NCBI GenBank assembly: GCA_037176885.1
Contig: JAWWNJ010000007.1
Span: forward strand, 2,046,001 to 2,110,000
DNA: 64,000 nucleotides
Reading direction: 5' to 3'
Source of the DNA: Favolaschia claudopus
Taxonomy: Eukaryota > Basidiomycota > Agaricomycetes > Agaricales > Mycenaceae
Both the position numbers and the translations under genes were made by a program. Shown here piece after piece: positions 33,233 to 45,479 of the stretch. The notes beneath the pieces were generated by a model that saw only the letters and a program-made list of their open reading frames with translations, was not told the DNA's origin and did no database searches. Position 1 is the stretch's first letter; each line of letters begins with the position of its first letter.

Positions 33233-33763
33233 AGTGGTGGCGGCGGATGAAAATGCAATATAGCAAATAGATACAAAGTTTGTTTAAAAATTGACGCCGC
33301 GATCGAAAATGCCAGTTTCTGATGAATATAGCTAAAGCTCTAAAAATCAAAGCTTCCCTCAAACTCGTACGCAAAGAAGGAAGCTTCCCGACCGAGCATG
33401 TGACCGCGTCAGACCGCGTCGGGTTTGGCGGCTTGTTGGCGGCTATCACTACGATCCTAAGATCACTACCACGACCGCACTAACAAGGACGCTCAATCTC
33501 TTTCGCCTTGCTTTCGCCGCTCAAAATCTTTCGAATGATCTCGTACAAATGGCTGGGTACTTACAATGGACGGAAACCTCGGTTTATTGAGGGGGCAAAT
33601 TCTTCGCACGGAATCTTGCGAATCAACTGCAAACCCATTTTTTGCCGCACAAATTTGTATTCTTCAAGTTTGGTGAGGCAATTCGGGCAATTGTCGGCAG
33701 GCATCAGCCGTAAATGCCCGGCGTCATTGTAGGTTCGGACATCACTTCACTTTTCAACCGCAT

Positions 33764-34851
33764 TTGCATCTTTTCCGTGACTTTATGGCTTCCACTACTA
33801 GTGCTGAACCGATTGTAGCATTGAAAGATCTTTTCGTTGAGGAGGCCCAACTGCACATTCGCCTTCTATCTGCACAGATTCCGCAGGCGGCATGGCTGGC
33901 AATTTCTTCTGCGACTGAAGACGAGCGTGTGGTCTTCAGGTCTTCAGGATCCGAGCACTTCAAGTCCATGCTCAACACTCTGGTGAAGGATGTTTGTGGC
34001 CCATTGACGGATTGCGACATCATCGCGGTGCGTGTTGGCCACCAAAGAATCCTTGACCAAAAATCGAAACAGTTTTTCAACCAGGGCCTGCGTGGTTTTT
34101 TCATGTCAACAGCAGTGCTGGCATTTGTGCTTGGGGACAACCGAAAGATCGAGGACTTTTACCGTGCAATCGGTGCTTCGGATCGCACATCCCCACAAGC
34201 ATGGCTGGTCAAAATGTTCTTATCCATGTCCCTAGTCCTCGAGGAGTTTGGTAGAGAGATGTACAAGTAAGTTCAATTCAGCTGGGATATGGTCGTCTAA
34301 AGCTGTCCGAATTTAAATCTGGTGATTCTATTCCAGAAAATACAATTTATACATCGAACAGGATCCAGAGTACGTTTCACTGACCGCCCACGAAAAAGCG
34401 GTCTTTGGCCACTACAAACAACAGAAGCGGCGGAATTCGGACGCTTGCCGAACACTGGGTCCGGATGGAAAACCGCCAGAGGACGATGATCGTGCTATTG
34501 CGTGGAGTATAATACAGAGTGAGGGGTGGCACGACGGCAGCGGCGACGAAAGCGGGGACGACGACGAACTTTTTCTCGAAGCATATGGTTCAGAGGGCGA
34601 GGAGGAGACCAATGAAGGATGCTACAATGGCGGTAACGCCTACCAACATTCTGCCTATCCGAATGGCGAGTAAGTGCATGCTTGACACTCATCTTGGATC
34701 TGAGAATATTCACTTTTTCGATAGGAAGGGCCCAGGAGCTATTACAGAAGCCGACGAAGCTGCGCGACAGCGTCCGGTCTACATCTACCAAGGGGTCTTC
34801 GGTCACAGTAATTGCACCTATCCACGTTTCACGCACAATGTCACTGACTAG
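33764..34851 (+). CDS. Uncharacterised protein with acidic C-terminus
   Basis: Three exons. The first runs from ATG 33764 (or the ATG at 33785, MASTTSAEPIVALKDLF) to an intron after REMYK (donor GTAAGTTC at about 34267). The second carries KYNLYIEQDPEYVSLTAHEK and a strongly acidic stretch (GSGDESGDDDELFLEAYGSE). A third exon begins after GTAAGTGC...TCGATAG at about 34725 (EKGPGAITEADEAARQRPVY) and ends FTHNVTD with TAG at 34849-34851. The N-terminal half looks helical (LFVEEAQLHIRLLSAQIPQA; GFFMSTAVLAFVLGDNRKIE). No motif was recognised. It is divergent from the RNase III-like gene, and both lie between the inverted repeats R2 and R3. Confidence 0.6.
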
Positions 34852-35249
34852 TCTTTCGCAACAGGGGGGTCGGGTGCACAAATCATTCACGCGGCAGAAG
34901 TAGGGGAGGAGGGGTACCAACCGGAGGAAGGAGAAGTGAGAGAGTGATTTGTCAGATGGTTGTATCATTAGCTTGAGTATTGAGTATTCTCTTTTTTGAA
35001 ATGTCAAAGTGCTGTTGTAACATTTCCCGAACAGAGCATTCGAATTGGCACTGACCTCTGAAGGACTGGCTAGTACAGTCTGCGCGTCCTGTAATTAATG
35101 GGATTCGCCCGACATGAAAAGAAGCTCACGAGATTGAAATGTAAATGTACTATGTGCTACGGCAACTCGAATGATGGATTTGTGATTCAAATCCACAACG
35201 CGGCCGTTCTCATTCCGGAACCTGCACTATTTTTCTCTATATTACGCGA

Positions 35250-36010
35250 CGCGACGCGACGCTTTGACACTATTTGGGAAAGACGGGTATAAAAGGCTGT
35301 GACAGCTGTGACACTCCTCACCCTTACCTCTGTCTCGTACGTCCATGTTCTCCTTTGCGATATGGTGGCTGACATCCATTTCTCCCTCTAGCGCTGCTTC
35401 TCCCCACAATGTAAGTCGTTCATACAACGTTGCCTAGCGCCATCCAACTCATATTCTCGACTTTCGTTAAGCTGGCCTGCCCACCGACCTTCGACATGCG
35501 CTGCCTGGGCCCAGCGCGCAGAGTGTTGTTTGCCACGGTCTGCTGTCGCCCGTTCCTTTTGAGCTGCCACCGTACCTCTCTGGGCCGACCTTCGCACGAC
35601 AATGCTCGCCGTTGAGTTCAGGTCGATTTGCCGGCCGCCTGAATATTCGTGGCGGGTAAGTGCGAGGGTTCAGCACGGCTCGGAGGGGGCGCGATCTAAT
35701 CACTGGGATCTATCACACGGCCGGCGGCTTTAGAGTATTAATTGGAGAGCGGGGACTTTATGGCGGAGGACGCGCACCAAGACGAATATTGGGTTAGTCT
35801 TTAATCTACTTTTCGGTTTCTTGCGCTGACCTCTTGCTTGTGCCCAGACTTTCTTCCCTGCCCCTTCCCGGGTATCTCTCTTCCTTGTCGTCGTCGTCGT
35901 CGTCTGCATCGCTGAGGCAAGCCGCAGTTTCCTTGCATCATGAACGCTCTCCTGGCCTTCGTGGTTGTACGTCGTTGCTTCTTTGTACATCACATTCCTC
36001 GCTGATTCAG
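35250..36010 (+). repeat. Interspersed repeat copy R3
   Basis: Order along the plus strand: GCGACGCGACGCGACGC, GGGTATAAAAGGCTGTGACA, GCTGTGACACTCC, ACGTCCATGTTCTCC, then CCCACAATGTAAGTC, CTGGCCTGCCCACCGACC, GGGCCCAGCGCGCAGAGTG, GCGAGGGTTCAGCACGGC, GAGAGCGGGGACTTTATGG and GCGGAGGACGCGCACCAAG, and finally a (GTC)n run with TGCATCGCTGAGGCAAGC. This is the best reference copy of the family. Confidence 0.85.
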
Positions 36011-37394
36011 TTGTACTTTATTTTCTCATGGCCACGTTGTGTTGTTGACTCGTCGATTACGCTGTCGCCAGTATTGTAGCCACTTATTGTTGTATAATGT
36101 AACTATCGTGAATCTCGCTAGATCTCACTCTTTACCTTCCTCGAACAATTCTGCTTCATGAGTTGGACAATTCATTGAGCGCTACATAACAGAAAGCTTG
36201 TGAGGTCGATGATGATGATGAGTGCGGATAGAAGCGGGAGCCAATTTATATCAAAGTGCTTAGGCCTAACGAAATTTGCCGATAGAAAACAGCGAGGATC
36301 GATTGTCAAGAGGACGGAATTCGACTGCACCCTCCGTGTCGCTCCACCACGTCACGGAATGGTCTATTCCGAACAAGCCGGGGATGGGAGAGAGAGGGCA
36401 CAAAGGTCGTAAGCACGAGTCGCAGCAGCATAATGGTACAGGGCTCGACAGAAGACACCAAAAAGGACGGAGTGTGTGAGAGGGGGCCGGGCACACATCT
36501 TGTGTGCGCGCCGCATGCTACGCTTTCCAATACTCCGCGAAAATCCTCGTCTGTTAGATGGGTCCTGTTACGATATGAGGGTCAGAAGCTAAGCGCTGAG
36601 TTTCGGCAGTGCAAGGCTGAACAGCGACTTATATCTGATTTGAGGGCTCAAAATTCAATGCTGATGGCAGAGGCGGCCGACGCGGGTGCAACGGACTGCA
36701 GGAACTTCGAGGATTTCGACAGGCGCTGCTGGAAGCATGTAAGCTCCGGATAAAAATGAAATGAAGAGTGACATACATACTCTGCAAACACTTCTCGATT
36801 TCAGGCTTCCAGGTCCGGTGCTCACAGGCCTGAGGCCTCACAGCTGACGGCGACGCACAGCTCCGACACAATGGTGACAGACGTAGATATTCATTCGTTT
36901 TTGTAGGCGTCGGCGACACCGAAGCGGTCAATTGAAGATGAGAACACCGAGAATGCGGGACCGTGGAAGCCACAGATGCTGTGAGATCGTGATTTCGTGA
37001 ATAACAGCAACGATTCCATAGAAATGCTCACGGATGATGCTTCCAAGTGGTGAACTAAATTGCCTTAACGTTGGCTGTTCGTACCCAACCAGGCCAAGCT
37101 CGGGGACAGACAAGACGCTTCATACAATGGGAAGTGAGCTTTTCTCGAATTTTTCCGGGTTGACAATGGCGGCACTGAGACTTTTGAGTGGAGAACTACG
37201 ACGGAGACTCTGAAAATAAGACATGGGTCCCAAGTGGAACGTACCTCACTATGTACGAATAGATCAACAACGATTGAAACGAAGCCCTGCCTCCATTCTA
37301 TGTCAATCACGTCAACTGACATTGCGGGCATATCGGGCTAAACCCGGGCTCTGGATATCCTTGAATTCGATGAAGGCAGGGTTCCTTTGGATGC
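36011..37394. other. Intergenic stretch between repeats R3 and R4
   Basis: Only short frames on both strands (for example 36433-36753 + and 36629-36973 -) without motif or plausible splicing. I see no gene. Confidence 0.35.
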
Positions 37395-38065
37395 ACCGCG
37401 TCGAATTGGTCTTGTTTGCCCCAAGCGTCGTCCAGAGGCAAAAAAGACCGTGACATCCAGTCACACTCTTCACCCTCGCCTTGTCCGTACGTCCATGTTT
37501 CTCTTCAGATTCGCCTTTTAACGTTATTTCCTCTTTCAATTCTTCTGCTCTCTTCTTAGTGTGAGTACTCTCGTCAACTCGCCTAGTGTCGTGGCCCTGA
37601 TTTCCCTTCAGCTGGCCGAGCCCACAACTTCCGCGACCGCGCACATGGGCCCAGCGCACAGATGGTTGTTTTCCACAGCCGCTGCGACCCGTCGGGGCTT
37701 TTGCATACTCTTCTCGGCCGCCATTTGCGCTGGAATACCCGCCGCAGAGTTCGAACCGCGGCGCACGGCTCTCCGAATGTCATGGCAGGCAAGCGCAGAG
37801 GGTCCAACAACGGTCGACGGGGGGTGCACGGGTCGATCTACGGGGATTCAGATGAATCTGCGCGGCTGGGGTGCCAAAGCAATATGGGAGAGCGGGGGCT
37901 TCAACGGCGGAGGACACCTGCAACGACGACTACTCGGTGAGTTTTGTGTATCTGTCATAGTGGCTGGCACTGACCACCTGGTTGCTTCCAGACCTGTGAA
38001 ATGCAGGCCGGCCTTCAAGAGCGTCTGTGGGGTGTTAGGTGCAGCTTTGAAGAGGAGCGTATCGT
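37395..38065 (+). repeat. Interspersed repeat copy R4
   Basis: Shares with R3 the GTGACATCCAGTCACACTC pair, GTACGTCCATGTTTCTC, CAGCTGGCCGAGCCC, ATGGGCCCAGCGCACAGATG, GAGAGCGGGGGCTTCAACGG and CGGAGGACACCTGCAACGAC in the same order. Confidence 0.75.
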
Positions 38066-38088
38066 AGTTGAGCCGTGGTCTGAATTCG

Positions 38089-38156
38089 TGTATCGCAATG
38101 CCCTTTCGTCTACAGTGTTGTATCGCAGTGCCCTTTCGTCGTTTCGTCTACAGTCT
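38089..38156. repeat. Short tandem duplication
   Basis: TGTATCGCAATGCCCTTTCG with the following TCTACAGTG is repeated once with slight change and an 8-base insertion, just behind repeat R4. Confidence 0.75.
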
Positions 38157-38424
38157 GACTAGTCCGAGTGTCTGTGGGGTGGGTCCATGATGACAAAATG
38201 TGTCGATGCGAGCTTCGACTATACAGGAAGGAAGATTCTTTCCTTCAATTCGCCGTGAGTCCATCCAGTGGGGTGCCTCGAACTAGGACGCGTCCGTTGC
38301 GGATAGAACAATGATTCCGTCGACGATACTATAGTTTCGAAGTTATATGCCATATATGTAAATTGAAGAGACACTGCATACATACCACTGAGCCTCATAG
38401 CCTTTACACAGAGGACGTTTGCAT

Positions 38425-39240
38425 GATCTCTCCAGTGCCGCATAAAAAGCCTGTGACGTCTGTCACATCCCTCGCCCTTACCTCTGTCCCGTACGTCCAT
38501 CTTCCACTTATGGAATTCGCTTCTAACATTCATGTCTTCCCTCTAGCGCCTCTACTTCCTCAACGTGAGTTCTTCATTTAACCCCGCCTAGTGTCACTGA
38601 CCTGATTCTCTTCTAGCTGGCCTGCCCGTCGACCGCGCACCTGGGCCCGGCGCACAGAGTGTCGTTTGCCACGGTTGCTTTCGCGATATTCGATTGAGTG
38701 CGCCGCGTACTCTTCTGGGCCGCCTCTGGCACACCATCGCCCGCCGCTGAGTTCGGAGCGGGTTATCTCGGGAGCCTGAATATTCGTGGCGGGTAGGTGC
38801 CAGAGATACAGCACGGCTTGGCGGAGGCGAGTCGGATCATTCGGACTGGACGCAACTGGGGCTCCAGAGTATACATGGGAGAGCGGGGGCTTTTAACGGC
38901 GGAGGACGCGTGCGAGGACAATCACTTGGTCTGTTTCTGTTCCATCCCGTTCTTCCTGTGTTCATGAGGTATTCAGTCTGTGGTCTTCATGTATCACAGG
39001 TACGTCTGGTGATTTTTGGGAGGCCAAGTTCGTCTTCGCTCCCCGTTCATTCAGGTATCTCTCTTCCTTGTCGTCGTCTGCATCGCTCAAGCAAATTGTA
39101 GCTTCGTTTCGTCGTCATTGCTCCCTCGGCCTTGGTGGTCGACATGCACTTCGCCATGTACTCCTTGTTCTCCTCGCATTCCCCGTTGACCCACTCGCCA
39201 GTTTGGTTCCCATCGCCCCGTCGCGTTGTTGAGTCTTCGC
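38425..39240 (+). repeat. Interspersed repeat copy R5
   Basis: Same order of blocks as R3: GCATAAAAAGCCTGTGACG, TCTGTCACATCC, TACCTCTGTCCCGTACGTCC, CTGGCCTGCCCGTCGACCGC, CTGGGCCCGGCGCACAGAGT, CAGAGATACAGCACGGCTTG, GAGAGCGGGGGCTTTTAACG and CGGAGGACGCGTGCGAGGAC, then a distal part with CTTCCTTGTCGTCGTCTGCA and CGTCGCGTTGTTGAGTCTTC. Confidence 0.8.
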
Positions 39241-42200
39241 AACAGCGAAACACGTCATTCGTTGGCAAAATGTCGTTTGTATCCATTGCGAATATTTCAT
39301 ATAATTCTTGGTCCATGGGTTCGACGGAGCATACAGTCAGCGTCAGGAACGGTGATAGGCGTGGACGAAAGCGGCGCAAGATCGAATGCGATGAATCATC
39401 GCTTGTAGCCGGTTTAGCAATCAAAATAGACCCAGCGATAAATGCAGACATGAAACAGCAAAGACCGTCTTGACCAGACGTCGGGATTAGACAGCAGTCC
39501 GGGTCACGCCCCGCCACAGCACAGGGTGCAATGATCGCTCCAGGATGATGCAAGGATGCGAAAAAATTCACGATGAGACAGGACAATAAGTCCATCGCAC
39601 CTCAAACTGAGAACGACAGCTTTGACGCGGGGCGCGACAGACTGGCATAGTCACCACGGCATTTGTGAGGACGCGTACATCTCGTATGGCGCTCCTCACT
39701 CCGGCGAAAATCCTCGTTCAGTTCATGGGTGCTCTCCGGAGATGCGGGGCAGAAGGAATTTTCGATAGGTCGAGATGCTGATGGTGTCGGCGACCGACGC
39801 GAGCGACAAGGGGCGGGAACTTGATATTGGCTGCCAGAACTATGCTTTGTTTGGCAGGATGCAAATGTTGCTCGACATACATACACCGAATTCTCGGTTC
39901 TACGCTTGAAGACCCGCTCTCACAGTTGTGGGCGATTGAAGGTACGGTCGCCGCCGAGCGCAAGCACTGTCGGATATGCCGGATGACGACGTAAATATGA
40001 CTCGGAGGTTTAAGCTGATTGCTTGTTTAGATTTGAATCTACAAGGCACCGGGTTAAGATAAGACAGATTCGTGGACCATCGAACAGACTTACGGTGCAG
40101 AGACGCACTTGACGCGTCGTTGCTTAAGTCTTTTCAAACTGGTGTCACGGAAGGTAGCCTAGGTCAATGAATGACGGCTCCCTAGACAAGAACAAATCAG
40201 CGAAGGCTTCCGGGTCTGGCCTGCTGCCCGGGACCTGGGTGCGAAGGTCATAAAGGCTGAGGCTGGCAGCGACTACAAGTGTGCATGTGAGTTTGAGAGA
40301 GCGAATAAACGATGGAGATACACACGACACTCGATGAGGCGGTAAAACGCTTGGAACTCGCGGGTGACGAACAGGCCGACGGAGTAGATGGAATTAAGGG
40401 GAGCTGTAAACATCGCTATCAGCGTGTTGCTGCCGGAATATCTGCGCAATCACATACGGGATCCCTTGAGCTCAGACTTTCCGATTGACGCCGACGGCAT
40501 TGACGCGTTTCAATACAGAGCTTCGTGGCCGCAGAGACGTGAGCGGGGTGGCGAATATGCCGCCCGTCGTTCTCATATTCCAATTCAAAGTATCCGCGGT
40601 GTCGAGGGAGGTGCCAAAGTATCAGCACCAACCCAGTCGAGCTCGCAGACTTTGAAACGGCGCCCATGAACATGCTAAAAACACTCCAGTCAGAACAGGA
40701 ATGCGAACGAACGACGGCAATTCTCACATTATGTGAATTCAAATTTCAAAAGACGTGAAGGAAACGTACGCCTTCCGTGTTTATGAACCGATGACATGAA
40801 CGTCTTGCGGGGACATGAGCTCAAAACCCTGGTAAGCAACCGAAGCCTCCCTGCCATTCCTTCGTATTTCAATCCCATCAAGAGATGTTAGAGGGTAATC
40901 ACTGTTGGGGCAGCATCCGTGGAAGGGGGAAAGGGATCGCAAGGCCATTGACTTGGACAAGGTTGGCCAACTCATTTACTGTGGTCAAGTCCTGGAGGTC
41001 TAACAGCGTCAACTCCAGATGACAGAGCGGGTATTGAGGAATACAGGTACCTACATTGCATGAAACACGTCGTAATCTGTCGTAATCTCCTCATATCTGA
41101 TCACGGTCTCGCAAAGCGTAGCTGCGGCGCACAACTCAGGCTCCTTGCTCAAGAACCATGAGGTCACGATTTTCGCTGTCTACGAGGGATGCGGAGGGGC
41201 AAAAGAGCGGCGGCGTAAGAGCTCTCGAAGTCGAAGCTGCAGGCACACTAGAGTTTTGAATATATAGGTAAGGGATGAGTTATAGATAACACACTCGTAA
41301 CATGGTCTATTGCAAGCACTCGGGGACGAGCCGTCTATGCGGTCTAGAGGCTGGCGAAAGTTCAGCTGAGCCGGGCTTCAGGTGTGTGTGCGGGTACAGG
41401 TCACCTAGTAGCACCGTCACAAGTTAGCCGAGTCTGCACCCCGTCTCAATCAGAGGAGGACGAGTGGTAGGTGTTGATAGTTGGTTGAGCCTGTGGTTGG
41501 TGGACTCGGAAAAACGAGGATCGTCGTCGCAGACGAGGAAACCAATCAACACGACGCGCATCCAAACCGGGCCGATGGCTGCCAACTTGCCGTGCCACCA
41601 CCTTGAGCTTTGCAACGTCAATGCAACGTCCTCGATCCGATTTTCTGCGACTCTTGACCTCCCCTCCGCAACTGCCATCGGAATCTGAAACGTGCAATCC
41701 AGCAACTTCCCTGAGTTTGCCCAGCCAGAAGCTCATTTTGTTCAGCTTCATCAAGACTTCATACCTAAGAAACTAAAACTGCAGCTTGAAAGGCCGCTTT
41801 GCCCCTGACCGGCCTGACCTCGCGACTTCGAGGGTCTCTGACTCTCTGTGGCCTTCGACTCCGTTTTTCCGGCTTCAACTTGACGCGTCTGTTGTTGCGG
41901 CGCGTTTGAGGCGCGTCAATCTGCATGAGTCGAGCTGGAAAGAACACATGTCAAAAAGAGGACCCTGGCTGAGCCTAGCTGCTGGCAGTGTCGTGTACAG
42001 TGGATGACTTCCCCAGCTCGGACGTTACCTATGTATTTAGGAAATCGTTCCCGACGCCTCTTGATTCCCCTCCGGCTCTTCGTTCTGAACTACGGCCACG
42101 AAAGCTTCGAAGGCATTAAGGCTGGACTCTCCAATTCAGAGTAGCACTGTTTTCCCCTCGTCTTGTCAATTCTCGTCGGTGCCGGTGGGTACGATAGGTG

Positions 42201-42640
42201 TCGCAATAGCACTTCGACTCGTCTTTGATTCACCATTGAAAAAGCTCGAGATCTTTGGTCAAGCAACGGCGTCCCGACGCAGCAAAAGGAAGAGTTCCGC
42301 AATCGCATCTTAAAATATCCCAGCAGAAATGAAAATGCTTCTCCCATTCCGTGACGGCCGCAACTTTCAACTCTGGGGCATTCTGACCGTCTCATCTGGC
42401 CAATTGTGGAACAACATTCAGTCTTCTAATCTCCTTCCCCGCACTCGGCGCTGTCGGCGACGAAAGTCTTGGCTGCATGCACCCGATGCCTGATCATGGG
42501 TGGCTGGCATGTCCTGCTATTGGTCAAACATTTTGTGAACGCCGAGTGTGCGCCGCCGAAATGCGAGAAAGGAAGCCGGAATTCATGACATCTGGTATAT
42601 AACGGTGTGTGCTCTTCGCTTTTATTCTAGGCCACCGAAA
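39241..42640. other. Long gene-poor stretch upstream of GMC 2
   Basis: Minus-strand fragments at about 40145-41200 have coding-like composition (for example VGLFVTREFQAFYRLIEC and DLRTQVPGSRPDPEAFADLF), and may be scattered exons of one unrecognised membrane-type gene, but I could not join them. No other gene is supported. A TATA-like GGTATATAACGG at about 42594 precedes GMC 2. Confidence 0.3.
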
Positions 42641-45074
42641 ATGCTCATCCAGGCGTTCATCGCTCTTCTTTACCTCCAGCGTTGTTTCTGCAAGGTCTAC
42701 GAGGATGTTTCGGAGCTCCCAGGGCTATCTTATGATTTCGTCATCGTCGGAGGTAATATCTTCTGTTTTATTATCTCGGTGTGTGCTGAGCGCGAGCAGG
42801 TGGAACGGCTGGCAATGTGGTTGCGAACCGTCTGACCGAAAACCCTGATTTCTCTGTTCTGGTCTGTCTGACCCATCACCCGTCTTTCTCTCATGTTGAT
42901 CGCGTTAAAACCCCGTCGATTATAGGTTCTGGAAGCGGGAGTCTCGTAAGTTCTTGTCTGCTTTTTGAATTTAAGAAAGGCGCTCACCACGCCAAAGGAA
43001 TGAAGGCGTAATCGACTCCATCATTCCATTTTTTGTCGAAAACCTTCTTATGCAACCTAACATTTACGAATGGAGTATGTTATCATCTATCTCTCTATAT
43101 ATATTGCAGAGCTAGCGCTCACATCGCACCGTCATGCAGACTATACCACTGTTCCGCAAACTGGGCTGAATGGTCGTAATGTCGGGAACCCCAGAGGTTT
43201 GAATTTCCGTGCTCCCAATGTCAAGAAATAATCCGAGGCAATGCAGCACACATTCTTGGCGGATGTAGTGCGCATAGTATGTACTTCAGCTGTCTATCTA
43301 TCAGACATGTTACAAAGGGCTTCAGACGGGATGATATACACTCGTGGTCCTGCAGACGACTACAATCGCTTTGCAACAGTGACGAGCGATCCGGGATGGT
43401 CCTGGAACCGCTTGTTGCCTTACTTTCTGAAGGTGAGAGCATTATGCCTTCCGCACAACTTAGAAATGCAATTTTGTTTTGGTTCAGAACGAGAAATGGA
43501 CTGCACCTGTCGACCACCACGATACACGGGGACAATACGACCCCGCTTTACACAACTTGAACGGAGTAAATTCTGTTAGCCTGAACGCATTAAGCTGGCC
43601 GGTATTTTCGCAGCATATTATCCAGTCGACGAAAGAGATTCCTGATGAGTTGCCTTTCAATCTCGATATGAACTCGGGGAAACCGCTGGGTCTTGGTGCG
43701 GTTAATTTCGCTCAGTTGAATATGTATAAACAAAATTTTATAGGCTGGGTACAGTCCACTATCGGAGGCGGCGAACGCAGCACCTCGGCAACATCATATC
43801 TCGGACCCAAGTTTATTCAGCGCAGAAATCTGCATGTTTTGCTGCACGCACAAGTATCGAAACTTGTGAATTCCAGTCACAAAAACGGTAAATTGGCATT
43901 CGGAGGCGTGGAATTCAAGCAGGGTAAGAATGCACGAATCAGGCAAGCAGGAACAAGTTCTGACTTCCACCTAGGTGGCGCTTCAAGTTTATTCATCGCA
44001 ACCGCCGCAAAAGAGATCATACTTTCCGCCGGCTCTGTAGGTACTCCGGCCGTGCTCATGCACAGTGGTATTGGCAATCGAAAGACACTAAGTAATCTCG
44101 GGATCACCACTCTTCTGGATCTCCCTAGCGTCGGCCAAAACGCCACGGATCACCCTGCATTCGGGGTCGATTGGACGGTGAATTCAAACCAGACCATAGC
44201 ATCCCTAACGCAGAACACCACACGTTTTAATGAAGCCTTTGCGCAATGGAATCGGTCGCACACCGGTCCATTCTCTGGCGGAGGAACAACACACTCTGCA
44301 TGGCTGCGTCTCGACCATCAAATATTGGCTTCGAATAACTTTACGGACCCTTCTTCAGGGCCAGACTCGCCTCATATCGAAGTAACATTTACTGTACGGC
44401 GACAAGAAATATCATTCTATGAGATGCACCGGCTGATTTTTTGGAATTTCATTCAGCCGGGAAGCTTTGCTGCACCTCCAGGTAGCAACTCAATATCGGC
44501 CGGAATCGCTGTTCTCAATCCAATTAGCCGTAGGTCCCTTGTCTGAAAATTCTCATTCGTCGCTGAATCGAACTAGGAGGATCGGTTACAATCAATAGCA
44601 GCAATCCCTTTGACTCCCCGATTATTGATGTCGGATTTTTACTCGAAGCTCTCGACATTTTTACGGGGAGGGAGGCGATCAAAAAGGTCCTCCGATTATT
44701 CCAAGCACCGACCTGGCAAGACTACCTCATCGCCCCGATTGAGGACCTCAGCGACTCTTCTGACGATGAGCTCGACGAGTATATCCGAAACTCGGCAGCA
44801 TCCGCTTTTCACCTGGTTGGCACAGCTGCGATGTCAGCCAGAGATGCAGATTACGGAGTGGTTGACCCTGATCTGTTGGTGAAGGGTGCCAGTCGTCTGC
44901 GGATAATTGACGCCTCGGTTTTCGTAAGTTTCAACGTTGGCATCTGAAACTCGTTACTGACATGTACATACACCATAGCCTTTTGTTATCAGTGGCCATA
45001 CACAGGCACCAACTTATGCTGTTGCGGAACGAGGTGCCGACCTGGTGAAAATGGCCTGGGAGTCCAAGGTCTAA
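42641..45074 (+). CDS. GMC oxidoreductase 2 (aryl-alcohol-oxidase-like)
   Basis: Paralogue of the gene at 3490-5926, with all twelve introns at the same positions and phases. Exons: 42641-42752, 42800-42861, 42926-42945, 42998-43074, 43140-43196, 43247-43276, 43326-43432, 43488-43695, 43744-43923, 43975-44393, 44457-44529, 44577-44923, 44979-45074. They give 595 residues. There is a signal peptide (MLIQAFIALLYLQRCFC). The FAD-binding motif is GGGTAGNVVANRLTENPDF, signature 1 GGCSAHNGMIYTRG, signature 2 SAGSVGTPAVLMHSGIG. The catalytic His residues are in FHLVGTAAMSA and SGHTQAPTYAVAERGADL. Three small in-frame indels separate it from GMC 1. It is intact and probably functional, since differences look like coding change. 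It is flanked by repeat-rich DNA, 37 kb from its sister. Confidence 0.93.
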
Positions 45075-45479
45075 ATGACAGGTTTGCGAGAAACATATTT
45101 GCTTTGTAGAAATTGCCTACATGATCGAGCTCATAAGCAAAGAACATGAATAAATCGCGACTTTTCACCTTTGCACTCCTCAAAAGTTTGTCTCGTGGTT
45201 TGAATCGCTTACGCATTATCAATGCTAGTATTCCCGACACATCTCTTCAGCGGTGTGGGCTAGGCTCTCTGGCATGTCGGGTCTCATTTTTTAAAACGGA
45301 TGTATCTATTTGCAGTCCTTTCGTCCTTTCGAATTTCGTGCATATATATGATATAAATTCAATCATATCAGGCCTAAGGACGCGTTAACGATCGCCGAGA
45401 CATCATTTCCGTTGAACGACCGTGTATCTGAGACCTGGGAACGTTTAACTGGAACCTTGGTCAAGTTTCGAAGATTGGT
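45075..45479. other. Intergenic stretch behind GMC 2
   Basis: No gene. A short frame at 45146-45388 contains LNRLRIINASIP, recalling the GMC block SRLRIIDASV, but nothing around it supports a third GMC copy. Confidence 0.35.

Noticed and set aside
45146..45388. Possible third GMC fragment (LNRLRIINASIP)
   Set aside because: Only about a dozen residues resemble the C-terminal GMC block, and no neighbouring GMC motif (HTQAP, ERGADL) is nearby.
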